A DNA stretch of 53,840 nt, taken from the NCBI GenBank assembly GCA_902520195.1, contig CABYND010000013.1, positions 1-53,840 on the forward strand, read 5' to 3'. This DNA comes from Halieaceae bacterium. Lineage in GTDB: Bacteria > Pseudomonadota > Gammaproteobacteria > Pseudomonadales > Halieaceae. Positions 47,118-53,840 of this stretch are shown here, piece by piece. The notes beneath the pieces were generated by a model. That model was not told where the DNA came from, did no database searches, and saw only the letters and a program-made list of their open reading frames with translations. Positions within the stretch are counted from its first letter, which is position 1, and each line of letters opens with the position of its first letter. Made by a program: the position numbers and the translations under genes.

Positions 47118-47361
47118 AACGCGCCTCTATGTTGAGTGTGAATAGTGGACCGCGCAGTGTATCCGAGGACGAGGCCACTAAAGGCGGCTTCGCGCAAACA
47201 CCCGCCATACACGCCATAACTCCCCCCCGCCCAAATGGCTGGATCCACTTCGTCTCTCGAAGCTCCGAATAAGACACCACCCTGTGCTTAAAGCGGGTCA
47301 CCGCGGTCGTCTCCGGATACACTCACCAGTCACTACACCAACCCGACCACAGGAGTAACAC

Positions 47362-47773
47362 ATGAGAGCGACCGCCGAACTGGTGCCAATGGGCACCATC
47401 ACCGCACAGCTGGGGCAGCGTATTGAGGTAGGCGACGGTCCCAAGGGCACCCGACTGCTGGTGGATGTCACCAGCGTTGAGGTGGAAAGCGATCGATTGC
47501 GCGGCAGACTGGCTGACGGTCGGCAGTGACGGCACCGTTGGCTGTGTCGACGTGCGATTAACCCTGAAAACCGATGACGCCGCCTACATTTACGTCGAGT
47601 ACGGCGGGCGGGCCGATATGGCCAGTGGTCTGATCGTCACCGCGCCCACTTTTCAGACGGGCGATGAACGCTACGCTTGGCTCAACCGGATTCAAGCGGT
47701 CGGCGCCGGATCTCTGGGTGAGGATGGCGTGCTGACCTATTCTCTTTACGAGGTTGTCCTCAGTCGGAACTGA
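47362..47773 (+). pseudogene. DUF3237-family gene with a frameshift
   Basis: ATG 47362, with an AGGAG ribosome site, opens RATAELVPMGTITAQLGQRIEVG, then GPKGTRLLVDVTSVEVESDRLRG, ending at TGA 47527. The expected continuation, AADWLTVGSDGTVGCVDVRLTLKTDDAAYIYVEYGG, lies in another frame ending at 47773. The two match the N- and C-terminal parts of DUF3237, whose motif reads rlrG...gaDW...DG...d.R.tl.TdDGa.Iyv...G. The break is near 47497-47515, and several bases seem to be missing as well as the shift. Intact length would be about 140 residues. Its function is unknown. Confidence 0.75.
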
Positions 47774-47808
47774 ATTTTACTGCGCCGCTGTTTCGCTACA
47801 GTGGCTCC

Positions 47809-47997
47809 ATGCCACGCAGAACGTATGAATCAGACGGACACCGCGTCGAGGTCGTTGGAGATCTGGACGCTCTGGTGTCTGACAAACGCGAGGGCTGGCG
47901 TGCGACACCAGCCAAGGCGCGGAGACGGCAGCGCCGCTATGGCAAAAGGCTGACCAAAACGATTCTGCGTGCCGATATCGATCGTGATGATACATAG
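47809..47997 (+). CDS. Small basic protein of 62 residues, function unknown
   Basis: MPRRTYESDGHRVEVVGDLD followed by a basic helix ATPAKARRRQRRYGKRLTKTIL and an acidic end. The composition (strand-rich start, strongly basic helix) is unlike a random frame, and no other strand offers a better gene here. The ribosome site is weak. It could bind nucleic acid, but this is only suggested by charge. Confidence 0.45.
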   Translation: MPRRTYESDGHRVEVVGDLDALVSDKREGWRATPAKARRRQRRYGKRLTKTILRADIDRDDT

Positions 47998-48314
47998 CAA
48001 GGCCTGCTACCAGACTCGTATGGATTAAGCCCGCAGAATAAAAAGAAAAGCCCAAAATAAGGGGCCCCATCAAAGCCGCCGGTGAGGCGCTTTTCTGGGG
48101 CCGTTACAGACTTTTGGTCTGCCGAAATGTACGCCCATTGACCGTAGCGGATCACTGCCAGCCTCTCTGCGCCAGAGCCATGCCATTCGCCGCTTGCTCA
48201 ACACGCATTTTCTGCTGGCGTAACCAAGATTTTTGAGGTATTTCTAACTCTGTTTTTCGGCTTGGGTATCAGTACCGGGCGAGCGCTGGCCGGCTCTAGG
48301 GGGGGGACCTGACG
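47998..48314. other. 317-base non-coding stretch upstream of the MttB-family gene, with hairpins
   Basis: No convincing ORF. An 8-bp inverted repeat AGAAAAGC (48044-48051)/GCTTTTCT (48089-48096) encloses 37 bases. A second hairpin, CAGAC-TTTTG-GTCTG, lies at 48107-48121. The last bases (GGGGGGACCTGACG) hold the ribosome site of the methyltransferase gene. The stretch could contain a long 5' leader or a structured RNA; it matches no riboswitch I can recognise. Confidence 0.4.
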
Positions 48315-49862
48315 ATGGCGAGACGTGCGGGAGGCAGACAGGCGCGACATGCTCAACGGAGCGCGCCGCTGGAAGAAGCCATGAAGCCTGTGCGGCCCGG
48401 TGAACGCGGCGGCCGCTACCATCCTTTTACCAATCAGGATCTCGAGGCCATCGCCGAGAATATCTACCGTATTCTCGAGGAGGTTGGCTTCAAAGACGCC
48501 ACGTCTCACTGCATAGAGACCTGTAAGGCCGTGGGCGCGGTCCTCGGCGATGACGGCAGATTGCGCATGCCCCGTGCCGTCGTCGATACGGCGCTGAAGC
48601 ACGCCAAACGTAACCTCACACTGTACGCACAGGAACCCGAGTTCGACCTGGATCTATCCGGCTCGCGAGTACACTTCGCCACGGCGGGCGCCGCCGTGAT
48701 GATCGCCGACTCGATCAAGAACGAGTACCGCGACTCCACCACCCGCGACCTCTATGACCTCGCGCGCATCGCCGACAACTGCGAGCACATCCACATGTTC
48801 CAGCGCATGTGCGTGCTGCGCGATCTGGAAAACACCTATGAGATGGATCTCAACACCACCTACTGCTGCGTGGCGGGCACGCGCAAGCACGTAGGCGCGA
48901 GCTGGAGTAACTGCGACCATTTAGGTAAAGCGCTGGAGATGCTGCACATCATCGCCGGTGGTGAAGCCGCGTGGCGTGCAAGACCTTTTGTCAGCCAATC
49001 GAACTGCTTCGTCGTGCCGCCGATGAAGTTCGCGCAGGAGGCACTGGAGTGTCTTCGCGTTGCGGTCGAGGGCGGCATGCCGGTTCTACTTCTGTCGGCC
49101 GGGCAAGCCGGTGCCACCACGCCCGCAACATTGGCAGGCGCGGTGAGCCAGGCCTGGGCTGAGTGCATTGGCGGGCTGGTGTATGTGAACGCCATTGAAC
49201 CCGGTGCGCCTGCCATCACCGGCGCGTGGCCCTTCGTGTCGGATCTTCGCACCGGCGCCATGAGCGGCGGCTCGCCCGAGCAAGGCTTGATCTCAAGTGG
49301 TTGTGCCCAGCTGGGACTCTATTTTGACCTACCCTTTGGCACCGCCTGCGGCATGACCGATGCCAACATGCCTGATTTTCAGGCGGGTGCTGAGCGCGCC
49401 CACACGCTGATGCCGCCGGCACTAGCTGGCTCCAACCTGATTTACGAGGCGGCAGGCATGTACTCGAGCCTGCTCGGCGTGTGCCCCGAGAGCCTGATTC
49501 TCGATAATGATGTACTGGGGGCCACGCTACGCGCGGTGCGGGGCATCGAGGTAAACGAGAAAACGCTGGGCTTCGATGATCTTGCCCAGGTCTGCCTTGG
49601 GGACAAAGGCCACTACTTGGGCTCAGACCATACCCTGGCGGTGATGCAGAGCGAGTATCTCTACCCCGAAGTGGGCAACCGGTTTAGCCCCACCGTGTGG
49701 GAGGCCTCCGACAAGCCGCTGGCCATCGATAATGCCATTCGCACGCGTGACCACATTCTGGCGACCTATGTGCCAACGCACATCTCGCCCGAGGTCGACG
49801 CCGAGATCCGCGCCAAGTTTCCGATTCGTTTGATGACGGAAGATCTGGTCGAGAGCGCCTGA
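48315..49862 (+). CDS. MttB-family (trimethylamine/betaine) corrinoid methyltransferase, non-pyrrolysine type
   Basis: A 515-residue protein of the trimethylamine methyltransferase superfamily. The start has the basic N-terminal motif MARRAGGRQARHAQRSAPLE common in marine bacterial members. Family stretches follow: ENIYRILEEVGFKDAT, HFATAGAAVMIADS, AGTRKHVGASWSNCDHLGKA, GMPVLLLSAGQAGATTPATLAGA and LPFGTACGMTDANMPDFQAGAE. The whole frame has no internal TAG, so it is not a pyrrolysine enzyme like archaeal MttB. It is closer in kind to MtgB-type glycine betaine:corrinoid methyltransferases. No corrinoid protein gene is adjacent. It is convergent with a dimethylglycine/sarcosine-dehydrogenase-like gene 11 bases away, suggesting a shared methylated-amine pathway. 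Confidence 0.88.
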   Translation: MARRAGGRQARHAQRSAPLEEAMKPVRPGERGGRYHPFTNQDLEAIAENIYRILEEVGFKDATSHCIETCKAVGAVLGDDGRLRMPRAVVDTALKHAKRNLTLYAQEPEFDLDLSGSRVHFATAGAAVMIADSIKNEYRDSTTRDLYDLARIADNCEHIHMFQRMCVLRDLENTYEMDLNTTYCCVAGTRKHVGASWSNCDHLGKALEMLHIIAGGEAAWRARPFVSQSNCFVVPPMKFAQEALECLRVAVEGGMPVLLLSAGQAGATTPATLAGAVSQAWAECIGGLVYVNAIEPGAPAITGAWPFVSDLRTGAMSGGSPEQGLISSGCAQLGLYFDLPFGTACGMTDANMPDFQAGAERAHTLMPPALAGSNLIYEAAGMYSSLLGVCPESLILDNDVLGATLRAVRGIEVNEKTLGFDDLAQVCLGDKGHYLGSDHTLAVMQSEYLYPEVGNRFSPTVWEASDKPLAIDNAIRTRDHILATYVPTHISPEVDAEIRAKFPIRLMTEDLVESA

Positions 49863-49873
49863 GGCAATCGACC

Positions 49874-52318
49874 CTAGCAGCGAATCTTGGCGTTATCGGG
49901 GTCGTATAGTGGCCGCAGTGACACATCTGCCGAGAACCGCTCGCAGGCGACTTCCACTTTATAGGTATCGCTCAGCACTGACTCCGCCTCTGCACCGGAT
50001 TCTGCGGTAACGTAACCCAAGCCCACTGCACCACCCAGCGTATGCCCATAGGCTGCGGACGTGATGTGACCCACGATCTCTTCGCCACGCCAGATCGGCT
50101 CATTGTGGTGAATCAGCGGCTCGGGATCGTTGAGTTTGAGCTGCACCAGGTGCCGCGCGACCCCCTGCTCCTGCTGCGCCAACAGTGCCTCGCGCCCGAT
50201 AAACCCATCGGGTTTGTCGAACTTGATCACAAAACCGAGCCCCGCCTCCAATGGTGAATCTTCATCGGTGATGTCGTGACTCCAGTGCCGGTAGGCCTTC
50301 TCCAAGCGCAGCGAATTAAGCGCGTGGTAGCCGGCATGCGCGAGCCCAACTGCCTCGCCCACCTCCACAATGCGGTCATACACATGCTGCATAAACTCGG
50401 TGGGCACGTAGAGCTCCCAACCCAGCTCCCCCACGAAGGTGATGCGCGAGGCCCGCACCATGGCATAACCGAGTTCGATCTCGCGACTGGTGGCAAAGGG
50501 GAAGCCCGCATGACTCATGTCGGCAGGCGACAATGACTGCAGCAGATCCCGCGCCTTGGGTCCCATGATAGAGAGCACGCCCATACTCGATGTGACGTTG
50601 GTCAGCACACAGTGCGCGTCATCGGGAGTCTGCCGCTTGAGCCAATAAAAGTCGCGCACCTCTGTCTCGGCGCCACCGATAATCATGAATGCCGTCTCCG
50701 ACAGGCGTGTGACCGTGAGGTCAGCTTCGATACCACCGCGGTCATTGAGCCACTGGGTGTACACCACCCGACCCGCGGCGACATCGACGTTATTGGCGCA
50801 AATCCGGTTCAACACCGTGACCGCGTCGCGGCCTTCCAGACGGAACTTGGCAAAAGACGACTGATCGAACAGCGCGACGCCCTCGCGCACCGCGCGATGC
50901 TCGGCCGCCGAGTGCTCAAACCAGTTTTGTCGGCCGTAGCTGTACTCGTATCGGGGCTCAACACCTGCCGGGGCATACCAGTTGGGTCGCTCCCAGCCAA
51001 AGGCCTCGCCATGGCAGGCACCAATCGCCGTGAGTCGGTCGTGGATAGCAGACTTGCGCACGCCGCGACCGGTCTCATATTGGCGGTAAGGGTAATGGGT
51101 GGCGTAGAGCAACCCGAGGCTCTCGCTGACGCGAGATTGAAGATATTGGCGGTTACCCTGAAACGGCAAGTTGCGCCGGACATCCACTTCCCACAGGTCC
51201 ACCGGTGGTCTGCCGTCGCGAATCCACTCGGCAGTGACTTTGCCCACACCGCCTGCCGATTGCAGACCAATCGAGTTGAGCCCCGCCGCAACGAAACAGT
51301 TTTTGAGCTCCGGCGCCTCACCGAGGTGATAACGCACGTCAGGGGTAAAGCTCTCGGGGCCACAGAATAATTTCTGGATGCCCGCCTGCTCCAGCGCGGG
51401 TAAGCGCTTCATCGCATCGTGGAGTACCGGCTCAAAGTGATCAAAATCACCGGCGATCTCATCGAAGCAGAAGTCCTCGGAAATGCCCTCCATACCCCAA
51501 GGCTTGGCCGAGGGTTCGAAAGCGCCAACGAGCAACTTGCCGGCGTCGTATTTGTAATAGGTGCAGGCGTCGTAATCGCGCAGCACGGGCAGCGCGGGAT
51601 TCAGCCCCTCTACCCCCTCAAACAGCACGTAGTAGTGCTCGCAGGCATGGAGCGGCAGGTTCACACCCACCGAGGCCGCGAGATCCCGCGACCACATACC
51701 CCCGCAGATCACCACGTACTTGCTGCTGATCTCACCCTCGGCAGTACGAACACCGGTGACCTCGTCACCGTCCCGCAGGATCGCCTCGACCTTGGTATGG
51801 GTGAAGATTCGCGCGCCGCGGCTCTTTGCCCCCTTGGCCAGCGCTTGAGTGATATCCACCGCGTTGGCGTAGCCATCAGAGGCAATGTGAATGCCACCGA
51901 ACAGATCGTCGGTCTGGATCAGCGGATACTTCTCGGCAATCTCGCCTACCGACAGCACGTTCACCTCGAGCCCAAACACCTTGGCCATGGAGGCACTGCG
52001 CTTGAGTTCTTCAAACCGCTCGGCGGTGGCTGCAATCGAGATCGAACCACACTGACGGTAACCAGTGGCTTGACCCGTCTCTTCCTCGAGGCCGCGGTAA
52101 AGCTGGCTGGTGTATCGCGCGAGCTGGGTCATGTTGATCGAGGTGCGCAACTGCCCAACCAAGCCCGCCGCGTGCCAGGTGGTGCCGCTGGTCAGCTCCT
52201 TGCGCTCAAGAAGCACCACATCCTGAATGCCGGCCTCGGCGAGGTGATAGGCCACAGACACACCAATGACGCCGCCACCCACGACGACGACCTCACAGCG
52301 ATCGGGTAACGCTGCCAT
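49874..52318 (-). CDS. FAD/GcvT-domain dehydrogenase (dimethylglycine/sarcosine dehydrogenase-like)
   Basis: An 814-residue two-domain enzyme oxidatively removing a methyl group from N-methylglycines. The N-terminal DAO domain has VVVGGGVIGVSVAYHLAEAG and the flavin attachment motif TSGTTWHAAGL, where His49 aligns with the covalently flavinylated His of dimethylglycine dehydrogenase. The C-terminal half is GcvT-like, with the folate-site Asp533 in GGIEADLTVTRL and a closing GGAVGLGYV segment, transferring the released carbon to tetrahydrofolate. It overlaps the upstream paralogue (ATGA), so both are coupled. The exact substrate among dimethylglycine, sarcosine or related betaine products is not settled. 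Confidence 0.9.
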   Translation of the reverse strand: MAALPDRCEVVVVGGGVIGVSVAYHLAEAGIQDVVLLERKELTSGTTWHAAGLVGQLRTSINMTQLARYTSQLYRGLEEETGQATGYRQCGSISIAATAERFEELKRSASMAKVFGLEVNVLSVGEIAEKYPLIQTDDLFGGIHIASDGYANAVDITQALAKGAKSRGARIFTHTKVEAILRDGDEVTGVRTAEGEISSKYVVICGGMWSRDLAASVGVNLPLHACEHYYVLFEGVEGLNPALPVLRDYDACTYYKYDAGKLLVGAFEPSAKPWGMEGISEDFCFDEIAGDFDHFEPVLHDAMKRLPALEQAGIQKLFCGPESFTPDVRYHLGEAPELKNCFVAAGLNSIGLQSAGGVGKVTAEWIRDGRPPVDLWEVDVRRNLPFQGNRQYLQSRVSESLGLLYATHYPYRQYETGRGVRKSAIHDRLTAIGACHGEAFGWERPNWYAPAGVEPRYEYSYGRQNWFEHSAAEHRAVREGVALFDQSSFAKFRLEGRDAVTVLNRICANNVDVAAGRVVYTQWLNDRGGIEADLTVTRLSETAFMIIGGAETEVRDFYWLKRQTPDDAHCVLTNVTSSMGVLSIMGPKARDLLQSLSPADMSHAGFPFATSREIELGYAMVRASRITFVGELGWELYVPTEFMQHVYDRIVEVGEAVGLAHAGYHALNSLRLEKAYRHWSHDITDEDSPLEAGLGFVIKFDKPDGFIGREALLAQQEQGVARHLVQLKLNDPEPLIHHNEPIWRGEEIVGHITSAAYGHTLGGAVGLGYVTAESGAEAESVLSDTYKVEVACERFSADVSLRPLYDPDNAKIRC

Positions 52319-53840
52319 CAGCTGGCCAACCGCTCGTTGGCCGGGTCGTAGATAGGTTCAGCCAAGACCGTGGCGCGGCAGCGGGCATCGAGTAAGCCGA
52401 TGTCGATCACTGAGCCCGGTTCGGCCTGCTCGGGGGGCACGTAGCCAAAGCCGAGGCTCTTCTCGACCGCGTAGCCGTAACCACCGGATGTGGTCACGCC
52501 CACGCAGGTATCACCGAGAAAAATCGGCTCTCCACCGCGCACATCGGCGTCTTCTGCGTCGACCTCGAAGTACACCAGACGCAACGGTCCCGGCTCGTTG
52601 CCTTCGGTCGCGGCTTTACCCACGAAGTCATCCTTGGCGCTCGCGTAGAAGCGCGCCATGTCCGCGTCGAGCATGGTTACCTCGTTGGTGAGCTCCGCGC
52701 CCCAGCCGCGGTAGCCTTTTTCCATGCGCAAGCTGTTCATGGCATAGAGCCCGAAGTCCGCGATGCCGTGGTCCTCCCCCGCTGAGCACACCGCCTCATA
52801 AAGCGACGGCAGATCGGCCATCGCCGGGTGGAGCTCCCAACCGAGTTCACCCACATAGTTGATGCGCAGAGCCAGTGTGGGAATCCCCGCGATCTTGATT
52901 TGCTGCGCTGTCCGCCAGGGGAAATCCGCATTCTCTAATGAGGCGTCGGTCAGACCACTCAGCACATCGCGCGCCTTCGGCCCGGCCAAGACGATCACAC
53001 CGCGCTCTTCAGTGGTATTGCGAATCTCGACCTGCTCACCCGCTTCCACCCGCTGTACCAGATGATCAAGGTCTCTGAGCTCGGCGCTGGCAGCAGAGAG
53101 GAGATAAAAGTGCTCGCCGGAAATCCGTGTCACGGTCGCCTCGCCGAGGATGCGACCGTTCTTCGAAAGGAAGTGCGCCAGCGCGATGCCGCCGTCGCGC
53201 CGCGGCATGCGGTTGGCCAGAGCACGATTCAAAAAGGCCTCAGCATCGGTGCCGGTCACGTCGTATTTGGCAAAGCCCGTGAGGTCGATGATCCCTACCC
53301 GCTTACGCACGGCCTTGCATTCATCACGCACCACCTCGAATACATTATTGCGGCGGTAACTGTGCTCTTCTTCACGACCGTCCAAAGAGAACCACTTAGG
53401 CCGTTCCCAGCCAAAGGTCTGAGTGTGCACCGCGCCCTTGGCTTTCAAGGCGTCGTGAAGTGGCGTCAATCGACAGTCGCGGGCCGCCCGGAATTCCTCG
53501 CCAGGCAAAGGCGTGGCATAGGTCAGGCCATAATCCTGGAAACCCTTGGCGTGCATGTAGGCACGATCCGCAAAGTCACCGAAGCGGCGCGGGTCGAAGC
53601 CCGTCATGTTGATTTCCGAGTCACCATAGATCATCCACTGGGCGAGGTACTTACCGCAGCCGGCGCCCTGGGCAATGCCAAAGGAAGAACCGCAGCAGAG
53701 CCAGAAGTTCTCGATGCCAGCGACCGGCCCCAACAAAGGCGGGCCGTCGGCTGAGTGCGGTATAGCACCATTCACGATGCGCTTGATGCCCGCCTCCAAC
53801 ATGGGCGGCATGCAGTTCATCGCCCGCTCGAGCCAGGGCA
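52318..53840 (-). CDS. FAD/GcvT-domain dehydrogenase paralogue, 5' truncated by window edge
   Basis: At least 500 residues are visible; the N-terminal FAD-binding part lies beyond the right edge, so the apparent start near 53820 is not real. The visible part begins in the DAO domain (AGIKRIVNGAIPHSADGPPLLGPVAGIENFWLCCGSSFGIAQGAG) and continues into a GcvT-like domain with GWERPKWF, the fold start VRKRVGIIDLTGFAKYDVTG, MEKGYRGWGAELTNEVTML and a C-terminal GGYGYAVEKSLGFGYV. At the folate-site position its motif reads GRILGEATVTRI, with Glu (codon 53140-53142) where the downstream paralogue has Asp. It is translationally coupled to that paralogue. Confidence 0.9.
   Translation of the reverse strand, partial: PWLERAMNCMPPMLEAGIKRIVNGAIPHSADGPPLLGPVAGIENFWLCCGSSFGIAQGAGCGKYLAQWMIYGDSEINMTGFDPRRFGDFADRAYMHAKGFQDYGLTYATPLPGEEFRAARDCRLTPLHDALKAKGAVHTQTFGWERPKWFSLDGREEEHSYRRNNVFEVVRDECKAVRKRVGIIDLTGFAKYDVTGTDAEAFLNRALANRMPRRDGGIALAHFLSKNGRILGEATVTRISGEHFYLLSAASAELRDLDHLVQRVEAGEQVEIRNTTEERGVIVLAGPKARDVLSGLTDASLENADFPWRTAQQIKIAGIPTLALRINYVGELGWELHPAMADLPSLYEAVCSAGEDHGIADFGLYAMNSLRMEKGYRGWGAELTNEVTMLDADMARFYASAKDDFVGKAATEGNEPGPLRLVYFEVDAEDADVRGGEPIFLGDTCVGVTTSGGYGYAVEKSLGFGYVPPEQAEPGSVIDIGLLDARCRATVLAEPIYDPANERLAS

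Noticed and set aside
47777..48073. A 98-codon minus-strand ORF opposite the 62-residue protein
   Set aside because: Cys/His/Ser-rich translation without protein-like pattern; the plus-strand small protein is more plausible.
48315..49862. Pyrrolysine-containing trimethylamine methyltransferase
   Set aside because: The 515-codon frame contains no in-frame TAG, so it is a non-pyrrolysine family member.
50612..51370. A 252-codon plus-strand frame
   Set aside because: Antisense to conserved sequence of the 814-residue dehydrogenase; no recognisable domain.
51419..52309. A 296-codon open frame on the plus strand over the dehydrogenase gene
   Set aside because: It is antisense to an unmistakable FAD/GcvT enzyme and reads as a GC-rich shadow; no family motif appears.
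53062..53754. A 230-codon plus-strand frame near the right edge
   Set aside because: Antisense shadow of the truncated dehydrogenase, with composition typical of mirrored coding DNA.

Overview
The window comes from a Gammaproteobacterium, most likely a marine heterotroph near the Halieaceae (OM60/NOR5) or SAR92 lineages. That placement is inferred from gene order, protein style and moderately high GC, not from a computed phylogeny. The centre carries a conserved gammaproteobacterial housekeeping block. Read on the minus strand it runs accA-tilS-pyrG-kdsA-eno-ftsB-ispD-ispF-pcm-popT(DUF368)-nlpD, facing mutS-fdxA on the plus strand. Many junctions are 4-base ATGA/GTGA overlaps, so translational coupling is likely. 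The genes usually found here in relatives, rpoS (between nlpD and fdxA) and surE/truD (between pcm and ispF), are absent.

Layout. 1-4.7 kb: an RND efflux operon (adaptor cut by the left edge, permease, TetR regulator). 4.75-8.1 kb: tRNA-Arg(UCU) with a good promoter, then an ASCH-domain protein, a FAD amine-type oxidoreductase and a Rieske oxygenase alpha subunit, an unusual combination. 8.2-11.8 kb: a two-domain lipoprotein, an SDR, a frameshifted MOSC gene, a small HTH protein and gene debris next to tRNA-Gly(CCC). 11.9-14.2 kb: a one-cysteine peroxiredoxin, a Nudix hydrolase and moaE-moaD-moaC. 14.3-20.0 kb: an MFS transporter, a zinc alcohol dehydrogenase, an exported alpha/beta-hydrolase-fold protein, an exported VOC protein, a membrane protein and two broken secreted-protein genes. 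20.1-33.3 kb: the housekeeping block. 33.4-40.4 kb: dusC, a POT peptide transporter and a second RND pump with its adaptor. 40.6-48 kb: assorted oxidoreductases, a broken YSC84/SYLF gene, ycgN, yaiI, tRNA-Arg(ACG), small proteins and a broken DUF3237 gene. 48.3-53.8 kb: a non-pyrrolysine MttB-family methyltransferase convergent with two FAD/GcvT-type demethylating dehydrogenases (the last cut by the right edge), pointing to methylated-amine or betaine catabolism feeding the one-carbon pool.

Two themes stand out. First, N-methyl/amine chemistry occupies both ends: FAD oxidoreductase plus Rieske on the left, MttB plus dimethylglycine/sarcosine dehydrogenase-like enzymes on the right. Second, six small, mostly envelope or accessory genes are broken by single-base frameshifts or amber codons while all long genes are intact, which argues for real decay more than random sequencing error. 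No CRISPR array, rRNA operon, insertion sequence, integrase or phage gene was seen. All functional calls rest on reading motifs by eye; no database search was run.
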